From assembly GCF_900129445.1 (NCBI RefSeq), contig NZ_FQVT01000002.1:495027-559026 (forward strand): DNA of 64,000 nucleotides, read 5' to 3'. Of this stretch, positions 43,618-53,152 are shown piece by piece (position 1 is the first letter of the stretch; each line of letters starts with the position of its first letter). A program made the translations under genes and the position numbers. The DNA comes from Salegentibacter echinorum (GTDB lineage Bacteria > Bacteroidota > Bacteroidia > Flavobacteriales > Flavobacteriaceae). The notes beneath the pieces are model-generated. The model did no database searches and was not told the origin of the DNA. It was given only the letters and a program-made list of their open reading frames with translations.

Positions 43618-45060
43618 CTAAAATTCGGCGTGACCGGGGAATCTTGGAAAAGGTATCACGTCTCTAATATTACTCATACCGGTAACGAATTGCACCAACC
43701 TTTCAAAGCCTAATCCGAAACCACTATGCACACAGGTCCCAAACTTCCTGGTGTCTAAATACCACCATAACTCTTTTTCATCTATGTTGAGTTCTTTCAT
43801 TTTGTTTTGTAATACATCTAAACGTTCTTCCCGTTGTGAGCCACCAACTATTTCACCAATACCCGGGAAAAGAATATCCATAGCCCTTACGGTTTTGCCG
43901 TCTTCATTAAGTCGCATATAAAATGCTTTAATATCGGCTGGATAATCAAATAATATCACGGGACATTTAAAGTGCTTCTCAACGAGGAAGCGTTCGTGTT
44001 CACTTTGTAAATCGGCGCCCCATTCTTCAATGATATAATTAAATTTCTTCTTTTTGTTAGGCTTACAATTTTTTAAGATTTCAATAGCTTCCGTATAGCT
44101 TACCCTTTTAAAATTGTTGTCTATCACAAAATGAATTTTTTCCAATAAGCTCATCCCGGTGCGCTGCGCTTTTGGTTTGGCAGCTTCTTCAGTATTAAAC
44201 CTTTTGTCTAAAAACTCTAAATCATCTTTACAATGTTCTAAAGTATATTTAAGTACATATTTAATAAAGTCTTCAGCAAGGTCCATATTGCCGGCCAGGT
44301 CACAAAAAGCAACCTCTGGCTCGATCATCCAAAACTCGGCTAAATGACGTGAGGTGTTGGAATTTTCAGCTCTAAAAGTGGGGCCAAAAGTGTAAACCTG
44401 TCCAAGTCCCATGGCATAGGCCTCGGCCTCCAACTGTCCCGAAACTGTGAGATTGGTTTCCTTTCCGAAGAAATCCTGTTTGTAATCTATTTCACCTTCT
44501 TCATTCTTAGGCGGTTTATTCATATCTAATGCGCTAACCCTAAACATTTCACCGGCTCCTTCGGCATCACTACCCGTGATAATGGGTGTGTTTACATAGT
44601 GAAAATTGTTTTGCTGAAAGTAGCTGTGTACCGCAAAAGAAAGTTTGGAACGCAGCCTCATAATGGCACCAAAAGTATTGGTACGAACACGTAAATGCGC
44701 TTGCTCCCTTAATTTTTCCAGGCTGTGACGCTTTGGGGAAAGAATAGTGAGTTTTACTTCCTCGGGATTTGCATCGCCAAGTACTTTAAGCTCTTTTACT
44801 TCAATCTCCACCCGCTGTTGCTGGCCCTGGCTTTCTACCAGCACTCCTTTTACGTTAACTGCAGCGCCAACGGTTATTCGTTTTAAAAGCTCCTGATTAA
44901 AATTTTCAAAATCTATTACACATTGTAGGTTGTTAATAGTGGAGCCGTCGTTTAAGGCTATAAAACGGTTACTCCGGTAAGAACGAACCCAGCCGTTCAC
45001 CTCAAATTCCTGTAGAAATTGATTGCTGTTTAAGGCTTCAGCAACTTTTGCTTGTATCAT
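43618..45060 (-). CDS. asnS: Asparagine--tRNA ligase
   Basis: Class II synthetase of 480 residues. The N-terminal OB anticodon domain contains EVNGWVRSYRSNRFIALNDG. The catalytic domain has FTFGPTFRAENSNTSRHLAEFWMIEPE (motif 2 region) and motif 3 SGFGLGFERLVQFVTGM. A dedicated AsnRS means the window's aspS need not mischarge tRNA-Asn. Promoter with matching -33 and -7 elements at 45083-45112. Confidence 0.98.
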   Translation of the reverse strand: MIQAKVAEALNSNQFLQEFEVNGWVRSYRSNRFIALNDGSTINNLQCVIDFENFNQELLKRITVGAAVNVKGVLVESQGQQQRVEIEVKELKVLGDANPEEVKLTILSPKRHSLEKLREQAHLRVRTNTFGAIMRLRSKLSFAVHSYFQQNNFHYVNTPIITGSDAEGAGEMFRVSALDMNKPPKNEEGEIDYKQDFFGKETNLTVSGQLEAEAYAMGLGQVYTFGPTFRAENSNTSRHLAEFWMIEPEVAFCDLAGNMDLAEDFIKYVLKYTLEHCKDDLEFLDKRFNTEEAAKPKAQRTGMSLLEKIHFVIDNNFKRVSYTEAIEILKNCKPNKKKKFNYIIEEWGADLQSEHERFLVEKHFKCPVILFDYPADIKAFYMRLNEDGKTVRAMDILFPGIGEIVGGSQREERLDVLQNKMKELNIDEKELWWYLDTRKFGTCVHSGFGLGFERLVQFVTGMSNIRDVIPFPRFPGHAEF

Positions 45061-45082
45061 TTATGTAAGATTTTAGAAAAAG

Positions 45083-45112
45083 CAAAGATAATTTTTCCCA
45101 CTCAGCCTGCAA
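45083..45112 (-). promoter_or_regulatory. Full Bacteroidetes promoter of asnS
   Basis: Minus strand: TTG, 19-bp spacer, then TATCTTTG (45083-45090), 23 bp upstream of the ATG. This is the only promoter in the window where I see both the -33 and -7 elements at standard spacing. Confidence 0.65.
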
Positions 45113-45117
45113 AGTAA

Positions 45118-45164
45118 GGCGGTTTATTTAATTTTCCTTGATATTCGCAAGGCGTAATACCGCC
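45118..45164. terminator. Nested hairpin between the MMPL exporter and asnS
   Basis: GGCGGT (45118-45123) pairs with ACCGCC (45159-45164), with CCTTG (45136-45140)/CAAGG (45148-45152) inside. It lies downstream of the minus-strand exporter and just upstream of the asnS promoter; a terminator role is plausible. Confidence 0.5.
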
Positions 45165-45265
45165 TATACAATTTTATGCTATTTTAAATTCATAAAATCC
45201 TTTATAAATCTTAAGGTTTTTGAGATAGAGAGGTTTTCCAGGCTTTATAAAAGAAAAAAAATACA

Positions 45266-47692
45266 CTACTTCTTTTTAGCATTTCTAGTTTCCTCCTTTT
45301 CAATTTCGGCTTCGTCCTCTTCGGTATCAATAATACGCATAGCAGGTTCTTTTAAAATCTCCTTATCTGCAATGTTCTTTTCTAACGAAAGTAGAAGCGA
45401 GGGCAGCAGCAGGAGGTTGGCCAGCATTGCAAATAGTAAGGTAGCTGAAACAAGGCCGCCCAGGGCAACAGTACCGCCAAAACTACTTATCATAAATACC
45501 GAAAAACCAAAGAAGAGCACAATAGAGGTGTAAAACATACTTACCCCCGTTTCTCTAAGCGCACCATAAACCGAGCGTTTTATTTTCCAATTATTCGCTT
45601 TTAACTCCTGCCGGTATTTGGCCAGGAAGTGAATAGTATCATCTACAGAAATACCAAAAGCGATACTAAAAACCAGGATGGTAGAAGGTTTTATGGGAAC
45701 GCCCAAAAAGCCCATCATTCCAGCTGTTACTAATAAGGGAAGCAGGTTAGGTACTAAGGAAACCACAATCATCCTGAAAGACCTAAACATCCAGGCCATA
45801 AAAATGGCGATTAATAAAATGGCCAGTGAAAGTGATAAAACTAAGTTCTTTACCAGGTAATTGGTACCTTTTTGAAATAACAGGGCTTTTCCCGTCATAG
45901 AAATTTCATAGCGCTCTTCTGGGAAAATCTTATGGACTTCCTTCCAAACATCTTCTTCCAGCTCTTCCATTTTATCGGTGCCAATGTCTTTCATAAAGGT
46001 GGTGATGCGGGCATATCTTCCCGTGCTGTCCACATAGGCGGTTAATAAATTTTCTTGTGAAGAGAAACCTTTGGTGTAGGGCATAATAAAGTTTTGCTCC
46101 TGGGAACTAGGTAGTTGATAATATTTAGGCTCTCCATTATAAAAGGCCTGTTTTGAGTATTTTACCAGACGGGTGAGCGATACCGGTTGGGAAAATTCTG
46201 GAAATTCGGCGATATGCTCTTCCAATTTCTCCATACGTTTCAAAGTAGCCGAATTTAAAACGCCATTTTTCCGTTTGGTATCTACCAGGATTTCTAAAGG
46301 CATCACCCCATCAAACTCCTGTTCAAAAAACTTTATATCCTTAAAGAACTGAGCTTCCTGCGGCATATCTTCTAGCAGGCTCCCAGATATTTTAATCGTA
46401 TAAATCCCAATAATACTCGCGACCAATAAAACCAGGGCAGTAATATAAATACTAATGCGGCGGTGTTTTACCATTTTTTCCATCCAGCCTACAAAAGCGC
46501 CAATCCATCTCTTGTTTAAATGTTTTAAATGCTTTTGCTTCGGCAATTTCATGTAGCTGTAGATAATGGGGATTATCAACAGGCTTAACACAAAAATGGC
46601 CACGATATTTATTGATGCCACAATACCAAATTCCTTTAATAAAGTACTATCGGTGAGGATAAAGGTGGCAAAACCAGAAGCAGTTGTGATATTGGTCATT
46701 AATGTCGCATTCCCTACTTTGGTAATTACCCGTTGCAGGGATTTTGCCTGGTTTCCATGTTTTTTGATTTCTTGCTGGTATTTATTGATAAGGAAAATGC
46801 AGTTGGGAATACCAATAACAATAATTAAGGGAGGGATGAGCGCCGTGAGAACAGTGATCTCATAATGCAGTAAACCTATGACCCCAAATGCCCACATCAC
46901 CCCAATGCACACTGTAACCATGGAAATAATAGTCGCTCTAACCGATCTAAAAAAGAAAAAGAAAATTAGCGAGGTCACTCCTAGCGCAGCCAGGATAAAA
47001 ATGCCTATTTCATCAATGATATTCTGGGAATTTAAGGTGCGTATATAGGGCATTCCCGAAACTTTTAAATCGATACCCGATTCTTTTTCAAAATTATCGA
47101 GCAAAGGTTGTAACTCCTCGAGGACAAAAACTTTTCGTTCTTTAGAATTTACGATCTCTTTATTTAGGTAGATTGCAGATTGCAAGGTGTTGGAATGCGA
47201 GCTATATACCAAATTCTCATAAAAGGGCATCTCATTATAAAGTTGTTCCTGATATTCCTGAAGCTGGGTTTCCGTTGGATTTTCTTCAGGAATAAACGGT
47301 ACCATTTCAAACCGACTGGGGTTTTCAAATTTCTTTAATTGCTGAAGGTTGCTAATAGAAATAGTGTAATCTACCTCTGGGTAAGCTTCCAGTTTTTGGG
47401 TGAGTTGTTTCCAGGCTAAAAAATTCTTAGGTTTAAATAAGGTGGAATCATTAACACCAAGTAAAATCACATTCCCCTCATCGCCAAACTTGTCTAAAAA
47501 TTGATTATAATCAACATTTGCCTGGTGATCATCTGGCAAAAGGTTTGCTTCGGTGAAAGAGAAACGCATATTTTTCCATTGCGTTGCCAAAAAAAGCGTA
47601 GCTGCAACAATGAGTAAAATAATGAGGATCCTGTTGCGCAAAATTAAACGCGCTACAGAGTTCCAAAATCCGAAACTAAAAAGCTTTGCCAT
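45266..47692 (-). CDS. MMPL/RND-superfamily exporter
   Basis: Inner-membrane protein of 808 residues with two RND-like halves, each one TM, a periplasmic loop of ~180 residues and five TMs. The second half carries FSIAFGISVDDTIHFLAKY with the proton-relay Asp pair; the first-half equivalent is VIGIPNCIFLINKYQ without Asp, so only one half is likely to relay protons. The C-terminus is a highly charged cytosolic tail (DTEEDEAEIEKEE). Related proteins export lipids or hopanoids. Substrate unknown; no adaptor gene adjoins it. Confidence 0.88.
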   Translation of the reverse strand: MAKLFSFGFWNSVARLILRNRILIILLIVAATLFLATQWKNMRFSFTEANLLPDDHQANVDYNQFLDKFGDEGNVILLGVNDSTLFKPKNFLAWKQLTQKLEAYPEVDYTISISNLQQLKKFENPSRFEMVPFIPEENPTETQLQEYQEQLYNEMPFYENLVYSSHSNTLQSAIYLNKEIVNSKERKVFVLEELQPLLDNFEKESGIDLKVSGMPYIRTLNSQNIIDEIGIFILAALGVTSLIFFFFFRSVRATIISMVTVCIGVMWAFGVIGLLHYEITVLTALIPPLIIVIGIPNCIFLINKYQQEIKKHGNQAKSLQRVITKVGNATLMTNITTASGFATFILTDSTLLKEFGIVASINIVAIFVLSLLIIPIIYSYMKLPKQKHLKHLNKRWIGAFVGWMEKMVKHRRISIYITALVLLVASIIGIYTIKISGSLLEDMPQEAQFFKDIKFFEQEFDGVMPLEILVDTKRKNGVLNSATLKRMEKLEEHIAEFPEFSQPVSLTRLVKYSKQAFYNGEPKYYQLPSSQEQNFIMPYTKGFSSQENLLTAYVDSTGRYARITTFMKDIGTDKMEELEEDVWKEVHKIFPEERYEISMTGKALLFQKGTNYLVKNLVLSLSLAILLIAIFMAWMFRSFRMIVVSLVPNLLPLLVTAGMMGFLGVPIKPSTILVFSIAFGISVDDTIHFLAKYRQELKANNWKIKRSVYGALRETGVSMFYTSIVLFFGFSVFMISSFGGTVALGGLVSATLLFAMLANLLLLPSLLLSLEKNIADKEILKEPAMRIIDTEEDEAEIEKEETRNAKKK

Positions 47693-47721
47693 GGGAATGA
47701 ATTAATTGAGATAAGCGAGTG

Positions 47722-47729
47722 CAAAGGTA
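47722..47729 (-). promoter_or_regulatory. -7 promoter box of the MMPL exporter
   Basis: Minus strand TACCTTTG fits TAnnTTTG, 29 bp upstream of the ATG. Confidence 0.4.
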
Positions 47730-47752
47730 AAAAAAGGAGGGTTATTTCATAC

Positions 47753-47790
47753 CACTATTATCCGGTTAAAGAAACAAGATTGCATCGTTA
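47753..47790 (-). mobile_element. MITE-like terminal fragment F
   Basis: CACTATTATCCGGTTAAAG followed by AAACAAGAT matches only the terminal inverted repeat and adjoining bases of the MITE family. A relic, upstream of the exporter gene. Confidence 0.5.
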
Positions 47791-47867
47791 CACAAAATGA
47801 AGGAGTTTAAATGCGTCATTTTAAATTCTACTGTGATGAGCTTTAGAATTGCCCGGGTAGCATTAGC

Positions 47868-50324
47868 TTATAGGTCAAGATGAAAAGTGAATTTAAACGC
47901 AAAATTATCATCAAAATCGGGTAAGCTGTAAGGACCATATCTATAGGCAGCCCCAAGGCCAAAGCCCAGAAGGATTTTTTGTAATTCTACACCTGCTTCA
48001 TGATAGCCTTTTTTTAGGCTTTTAAAGGGAATGCTGTGTCGCTGGGGGTTTGCAATATCCCCAATGGCGTGCCTGGTGATTAGAACGAGTTCGGGTTGAA
48101 CAAGAGGATGTAGGTTAAAAGCTCTAAACTGATGTTTAATATGTAACATTAATTGTTTGTCACTAAAAAATTCATTGTAAAACATGGTTTCAAAACTACG
48201 CCTTCCGGCTACCGAGTAACGTCTTAAAATCCCTTTGCGCCTGGGGCTGTTAGGCAAGGCGTGATATAGATGCGTTAAAGGAACTTCCCCAATGGCATAA
48301 TTCCCTTCCAGGATAAATTCGGTGCGGGATTGATTAATTCTTTTAATTTCATGTTCTACCATTAATCCAAACTTGGTATAATTGAAATCGCCATCAAAAA
48401 TCCCGGAAATTCCTTTGCTAATTTGGCCTGTAAATTTTGGATACCCTTTTTCTATCATCTCAATGGAACCCGGTGTCTCCATATATTTCGCAAAGGGTCG
48501 CCAATTAAAAGAAAGCGTTGCTTCTGCTAAAGTATAATTGGAATACTCCCGGTCATTCAATAGAAATTGGTAGTCTTTTATTTGAGAAATCCGGTCGTGG
48601 GAAAGCCGTAGCTCGGTTTTTAGGTTTGTTGCAAACCGGTGCGTAATACCTGCACTTAAAGCCCGCCTATTGTAAAAAAAGTTGATATTTACAAAGCGTG
48701 GTTCAATGATGGAAAACTCGTTTTCACCGGTGAGGTATTCATAACTGCCCGTTTCTACAATATCACGGGTGTAATTTAATTTTAGATCGGTTTCGGTTTT
48801 TTGATCTAGATGAATGGCTGTACCTATATTATATTTAAAAACCTCATCTTTAGTTCCATACACCAAATAGCCGTTTAAACTAAACTTTTTAGAAACCTTC
48901 TCATTCGTTTTACCGCCGAACCCTAATCTTATGCCTTCATAATTGTTGAATTTAAAAAATTTTCCCAGCTTAAAATCCCAAAAGCCTACCGGATAGTAAC
49001 CGGTGGATATTGAATTTTTAAAGGCTATTTTTTCTTCTATATCTTTTTCAGAAATAACTCTTTTAGCGCGCTCCCGGGTGAGTTTATTTTTTATACTTAA
49101 TGGTTCCGTTCGGTTGTTGTTCCAAAATTTTTCATCTCTATTTAACGCGGCCGGACTAACAAAAATTTTTGCTGAAGTTTGAATCTCATTTTTATTGTGA
49201 AGATTTATTTCAAAATTAGTGCTTGTAGAAGTTAGATAGATTTTAGGATTAATTTTCCCTGGTGAAATCACCATATTTAAAAGAGATTTCTTTTTTTGTA
49301 CGGTACCTGTTGAAATAACTCCCCCAAATACCGAAATTGCTTTTTCCCGGTTTCCGGGACGAATGGTAGTCGTTTGTTTTTTGGGAAACCATAAGTCTTC
49401 CGAAGCAAAATATTTGTACTCCTGATCTATCTCTAGTTTTACAGCGCCCAATAACTGTGCTTTGGCCCGTTGTATTGCATAACTTGTGGTGTCTAAATAA
49501 AGAACCCCCTCTAAGCCTGCTACAACTTTTTCCCTCTTTGGCTTAAAATAGATCACATAAGCGGGATGGTTACCGGCGGTGGTATCTAAAATTTTAAAGC
49601 TGTAATTTTTAAAGGCCGTTTTATCTAAAGGTCCCGCATAATCGGTCTCAAAGATTTCGTAATCTTCTGCGTATAACGAAAAAGGATTTACGGTTAAAGA
49701 CACCGTTTTGTAAACCGGTTTTTTAAATCCGGCGGTATGCAGGCCTTCCACTTTCTCTTTTAAGCCTTTTTTTTCTGAAAAATAAAATTGGGAATGCTTT
49801 TCTGAAAAATAGGTGGCGCCAGAATTAATTACGGTTTTTATACCTAAATTAGTACTGTCACTTTCCAGACTTAAGATCTCAGCTCCATTTTCTACAATAA
49901 ATTTAGTATAATTTTTAAAACTGAAATGCTTCAATTTTTGTTTGGGATCGTTTTGCGGTTTCCGTTTTATAGCTTCGGCAATGATTTCTTTCGCTTTTCT
50001 TTTACGGGAAGAGATGACCACCGGGTCTAAATTTTCAATAGCGGGTCTAAGTTTTACTTCTAAATAACTTAGTCCTTTAGTTATTTGAATTTTTCTAGGG
50101 ATATAGCCTACGTAAGATATATTTAGACTGTCCTGTTTTTCTTTCAGCTCAATGGAAAAACTACCATCTATGCGCGATAAACTTTGCTGTCCACCAAATT
50201 TAATTTTAGCATAAGCCAGCGGTTCACCAGATTTTTCGTCAAGGATTTTTCCATTTATTTGTTGTTGCGAATGGCAAACAAAAAATGAAAGAAGAAGAGA
50301 CAAAAGAAGTAAACTTCGCTGCAT
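47868..50324 (-). CDS. DUF5686 outer-membrane protein with carboxypeptidase-like domain
   Basis: Protein of 818 residues with a signal peptide (MQRSLLLLSLLLSFFVCHSQ). An N-terminal CarboxypepD_reg-like beta-sandwich follows (INGKILDEKSGEPLAYAKIK). The long remainder is strand-rich and ends FAFKFTFHLDL, a typical outer-membrane barrel terminus. Such proteins are abundant in Bacteroidetes, usually of unknown function, and the N-terminal domain resembles that of TonB-dependent receptors. No SusC-like TonB box or plug is seen. Confidence 0.85.
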   Translation of the reverse strand: MQRSLLLLSLLLSFFVCHSQQQINGKILDEKSGEPLAYAKIKFGGQQSLSRIDGSFSIELKEKQDSLNISYVGYIPRKIQITKGLSYLEVKLRPAIENLDPVVISSRKRKAKEIIAEAIKRKPQNDPKQKLKHFSFKNYTKFIVENGAEILSLESDSTNLGIKTVINSGATYFSEKHSQFYFSEKKGLKEKVEGLHTAGFKKPVYKTVSLTVNPFSLYAEDYEIFETDYAGPLDKTAFKNYSFKILDTTAGNHPAYVIYFKPKREKVVAGLEGVLYLDTTSYAIQRAKAQLLGAVKLEIDQEYKYFASEDLWFPKKQTTTIRPGNREKAISVFGGVISTGTVQKKKSLLNMVISPGKINPKIYLTSTSTNFEINLHNKNEIQTSAKIFVSPAALNRDEKFWNNNRTEPLSIKNKLTRERAKRVISEKDIEEKIAFKNSISTGYYPVGFWDFKLGKFFKFNNYEGIRLGFGGKTNEKVSKKFSLNGYLVYGTKDEVFKYNIGTAIHLDQKTETDLKLNYTRDIVETGSYEYLTGENEFSIIEPRFVNINFFYNRRALSAGITHRFATNLKTELRLSHDRISQIKDYQFLLNDREYSNYTLAEATLSFNWRPFAKYMETPGSIEMIEKGYPKFTGQISKGISGIFDGDFNYTKFGLMVEHEIKRINQSRTEFILEGNYAIGEVPLTHLYHALPNSPRRKGILRRYSVAGRRSFETMFYNEFFSDKQLMLHIKHQFRAFNLHPLVQPELVLITRHAIGDIANPQRHSIPFKSLKKGYHEAGVELQKILLGFGLGAAYRYGPYSLPDFDDNFAFKFTFHLDL

Positions 50325-50368
50325 AGGCTATTATTAGAAATTTTAAAGTATAAAATGGTTAAAATAAA

Positions 50369-50392
50369 AATTGCCGGGAATTTCCCGGCAAT
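50369..50392 (-). terminator. Terminator of pyrH-frr
   Basis: AATTGCCGGGAA followed by TTCCCGGCAATT: a perfect hairpin 28 bp after the frr stop and upstream of the DUF5686 gene. Confidence 0.8.
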
Positions 50393-50420
50393 TAAAATAC
50401 TATAAAGAAATCAACTATAA

Positions 50421-50975
50421 TTAAATTGTCATAATTTCTTTTTCTTTATTATCAAGAATTTCATCGATTCGTTTAATATAAGCATCGGTCAATTCCTGCA
50501 CATCTTTTTCTGCGTCTCTTTGTAAATCTTCAGAAACATCTAGCTTTTTTAGTTCATTATTGGCCGCTTTTCTATCATTTCTTACGCCTATTTTGGCATC
50601 TTCGCCTTCGGCTTTGGCTTGTTTAGAAAGTTGTTTACGGCGTTCCTCGGTAAGCGGTGGCACGTTTATAATTACATTTTCACCGTTGTTCATAGGATTA
50701 AAGCCCAAATTGGCCTGCATAATTCCTTTTTCAATCTCGGGAATTAATTTCTTTTCAAAAGGTTGTACCGACAAGGTCCTGGCATCTGGCGTATTGATAT
50801 TGGCTACCTGTGGCAGAGGAGTTTGGGAACCATAATACTCTACCAGAACCCCGTTTAACATACTGGGGTTTGCCTTCCCGGCGCGAATATTTTGCAATTG
50901 TTTTTTAAGGTGGGTAATTGCATTTTCCATACCTTCTTTAGCAGTGTCTATAATAAAATCAATTTCGTCTTCCAT
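50421..50975 (-). CDS. frr: Ribosome-recycling factor
   Basis: RRF of 184 residues, normal length. It has AITHLKKQLQNIRAGKANPSML, LPQVANINTPDARTLSVQPF, NVPPLTEERRKQLSKQAK and VRNDRKAANNELKKL. With EF-G it splits the post-termination ribosome. Start 33 bp after pyrH stop, in the conserved pyrH-frr order. Confidence 0.98.
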   Translation of the reverse strand: MEDEIDFIIDTAKEGMENAITHLKKQLQNIRAGKANPSMLNGVLVEYYGSQTPLPQVANINTPDARTLSVQPFEKKLIPEIEKGIMQANLGFNPMNNGENVIINVPPLTEERRKQLSKQAKAEGEDAKIGVRNDRKAANNELKKLDVSEDLQRDAEKDVQELTDAYIKRIDEILDNKEKEIMTI

Positions 50976-51007
50976 GGTTTAAATTATTAATTGCTCGTGA
51001 TAAATCT

Positions 51008-51715
51008 TTATAAATTAACTTCTGTCCCTATTTTTTCACCGGTTACGACCTTTAGAAGATTTCCGGGGGTATTCATATCAAATACAACAATAGGTAATTT
51101 ATTTTCCTGGCTTAAGGTAAAAGCGGTGGTGTCCATTACTTTAAGGCCTTTTTTAAGTACATCATCAAAAGTAATGGAATCGAACTTGGTGGCCTCCTTG
51201 TTTGTTTCGGGATCGGCATTGTAAATCCCATCTACGCGGGTGCCTTTTAGAATAACATCGGCATGAACTTCAATAGCTCGCAATACCGCCGCCGAATCTG
51301 TGGTAAAATAGGGGTTTCCTGTACCTCCTCCAAATATAACCACGCGACCTTTCTCTAAATGACGAATAGCTTTTCGTCTAATAAAAGGCTCGGCTACTTC
51401 GTTAATTTTCACAGCCGATTGCAGGCGGGTTTGCACCTGGGCATCTTCTAAAGCACTTTGCAACGCAAGCCCGTTTATAACCGTTGCCAGCATTCCCATA
51501 TGGTCGCCCTGAACGCGGTCCATACCTTTACTTGCACCGGCAACGCCCCTAAAGATGTTTCCGCCACCAATAACCACGGCTACCTCAATTCCTTTTTCGG
51601 TAACCTCTTTAATTTCGGCAGCATACTCTGCCAGGCGCTCGGGATCTATGCCATATTGACGTTTGCCCATTAGCGCTTCCCCAGATAATTTTAAAAGTAT
51701 TCTTTTGTACTGCAT
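51008..51715 (-). CDS. pyrH: Uridylate kinase
   Basis: UMP kinase of the amino-acid-kinase fold, 235 residues ([57 protein letters not shown]). It phosphorylates UMP to UDP for nucleotide supply and is usually a hexamer regulated by GTP and UTP. First gene of pyrH-frr; its upstream region faces an intact MITE copy. Confidence 0.98.
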   Translation of the reverse strand: MQYKRILLKLSGEALMGKRQYGIDPERLAEYAAEIKEVTEKGIEVAVVIGGGNIFRGVAGASKGMDRVQGDHMGMLATVINGLALQSALEDAQVQTRLQSAVKINEVAEPFIRRKAIRHLEKGRVVIFGGGTGNPYFTTDSAAVLRAIEVHADVILKGTRVDGIYNADPETNKEATKFDSITFDDVLKKGLKVMDTTAFTLSQENKLPIVVFDMNTPGNLLKVVTGEKIGTEVNL

Positions 51716-51738
51716 AACCTTCTTTGTAGTGATTAGTG

Positions 51739-51746
51739 CAAATATA
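51739..51746 (-). promoter_or_regulatory. -7 promoter box of pyrH
   Basis: Minus strand TATATTTG fits TAnnTTTG, 23 bp upstream of the ATG. Confidence 0.45.
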
Positions 51747-51885
51747 AGTAATGCGCCTGTCTTGACTTTTTCTTTTGCAGCTAATTTTTTCTTTTATCAC
51801 TTAATTCTTATCCTTTTAAGTAAAAAAAATAATCATTGATTAAATCTTATTGATTCCTTTTTGCGATTCCTGAATGATTTTTTCT

Positions 51886-51895
51886 GAATATTTAT
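51886..51895. repeat. Target site duplication, left
   Basis: GAATATTTAT matches the bases at 52118-52127 on the other side of the MITE copy B; at least nine of the ten bases are outside the element. Confidence 0.7.
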
Positions 51896-52118
51896 CATTG
51901 ATGTCCGATAAAAATATAACTAATTAGCATGTTCTTTTTTATAGCAAAGCCCAAAAGCGATTTCATAATTATCCACCTTGCTATTAAAAATCTTTACGAA
52001 AAAGAGTTAATTGAAGAATATCACTTATGAAAAAAGCAGGATTTCAGTTAGTTAGAGTTTAGTCTTTTCTCTTTTTTCTTGCAGCGAAGCGATCTTGTTT
52101 CTTTACCGGACAATAGTG
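51896..52118 (+). mobile_element. MITE-like element, intact copy B
   Basis: About 223 bp in the 647-bp divergent space between pyrH and the YugP-like gene. Left CATTGATGTCCGATAAAA and right TTTACCGGACAATAGTG are imperfect terminal inverted repeats. Internal blocks (TATAGCAAAGCCCAAAAGCG, GAAAAAGAGTTAATTGAAGA, TTAGTCTTTTCTCTTTTTTC) match the other copies. It is flanked by a 9-10 bp direct duplication. In one frame it reads about 35 residues, but that frame is broken in the other copies, so it is non-coding. Confidence 0.8.
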
Positions 52119-52127
52119 AATATTTAT
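52119..52127. repeat. Target site duplication, right
   Basis: AATATTTAT, matching 51887-51895. Confidence 0.7.
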
Positions 52128-52330
52128 ACATTCTCAAGATCTGGAAAATATTATCGTTTTCTTGTTTCCCGGTTCACCCTTGAAAATATATACAAGATTA
52201 GCCTTAAAGTTATACTACGATTTTAAGAAAGGGAATCGGCATTTTGCCTTGTTAGTGCTTTCCTGAAACTTCCAAAGATAGCTTGCTATTAGGTAGCTTA
52301 TCTTTCAAATGAGAATGGCCGGGTTTTTGC

Positions 52331-52338
52331 TATCTTTG
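52331..52338 (+). promoter_or_regulatory. -7 promoter box of the YugP-like gene
   Basis: TATCTTTG fits TAnnTTTG, 25 bp upstream of the ATG at 52363. Its position inside the longer alternative frame supports 52363 as the true start. Confidence 0.5.
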
Positions 52339-52362
52339 CATTTTAAAATAAAGAATAGAAAT

Positions 52363-53049
52363 ATGTTAGGATATTATATAATTGCCGGACTCATTTTTAT
52401 AGTGAGTATGTATGTGAGCAATAAGCTTAAAAGCAAATTTAAAACTTATTCCAAGGTGCATTTGCAAAATGGAATGAGCGGAAAAGAACTTGCTGAAAAG
52501 ATGTTGCGGGACAACGGCATCCAGGATGTAAAGGTGATTTCTACCCCGGGAATGTTGACAGATCATTACAACCCGTCTAAGAAAACTATTAATTTAAGTG
52601 AAGGGGTATACAACCAGCGAAATGCTGCTGCAGCTGCGGTTGCTACGCACGAAACCGGTCACGCGGTACAACACGCCAATGCTTATAGCTGGTTGACTAT
52701 GCGTAGTAAATTAGTACCCATGGTGAGCATTGCTTCACGTTTTTCACAATGGGTGATTTTTGGCGGATTGATTCTTATGGCCACCACAGCTTTGGGAAGT
52801 ACTATTTTACTTATTGGTATCATCATGTTTGGCATGGGAACTTTATTTAGTTTTATAACCCTGCCGGTTGAGTATGACGCAAGTAATAGGGCGCTGGCCT
52901 GGTTGGAGAATGAAAATATGCTAACCGGAAAGGAACACGAAGCTGCGGAGGACTCCCTAAAATGGGCCGCCCGAACTTATGTAGTTGCGGCGATTGGTTC
53001 TTTGGCAACGCTGCTTTATTTTCTTAGTATTTATATGGGGAGGGATTAA
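52363..53049 (+). CDS. YugP-like zinc metallopeptidase
   Basis: Membrane protein of 228 residues (DUF2268/YugP-type neutral zinc metallopeptidase). It has an N-terminal TM helix (YYIIAGLIFIVSMYV), a zinc motif ATHETGHAVQHA and further TM helices (WVIFGGLILMATTALGS, STILLIGIIMFGMGTLFSF). The start at 52363 begins MLGYYII, the family-like N-terminus. A frame opening at 52309 adds 18 residues but includes the promoter box and is rejected. A terminator follows the stop. Substrate unknown. Confidence 0.9.
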   Translation: MLGYYIIAGLIFIVSMYVSNKLKSKFKTYSKVHLQNGMSGKELAEKMLRDNGIQDVKVISTPGMLTDHYNPSKKTINLSEGVYNQRNAAAAAVATHETGHAVQHANAYSWLTMRSKLVPMVSIASRFSQWVIFGGLILMATTALGSTILLIGIIMFGMGTLFSFITLPVEYDASNRALAWLENENMLTGKEHEAAEDSLKWAARTYVVAAIGSLATLLYFLSIYMGRD

Positions 53050-53101
53050 GTTTGAAAAAAGAGAAGAGAGAAAAATAGAGACAAGAATCAAGAATCAAGA
53101 G

Positions 53102-53132
53102 AAAAAAAGCCTGGAGAAATCCAGGCTTTTTT
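53102..53132. terminator. Bidirectional hairpin terminator
   Basis: AAAAAAAGCCTGG pairs with CCAGGCTTTTTT around a 6-base loop between the convergent peptidase and ferritin genes. Confidence 0.85.
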
Positions 53133-53152
53133 AAGTCATTTATGGTTGCAAG

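Noticed and set aside
52309..53049. Longer YugP-like start at 52309
   Set aside because: It would put a -7 promoter box inside the coding region; the start at 52363 gives the expected N-terminus.
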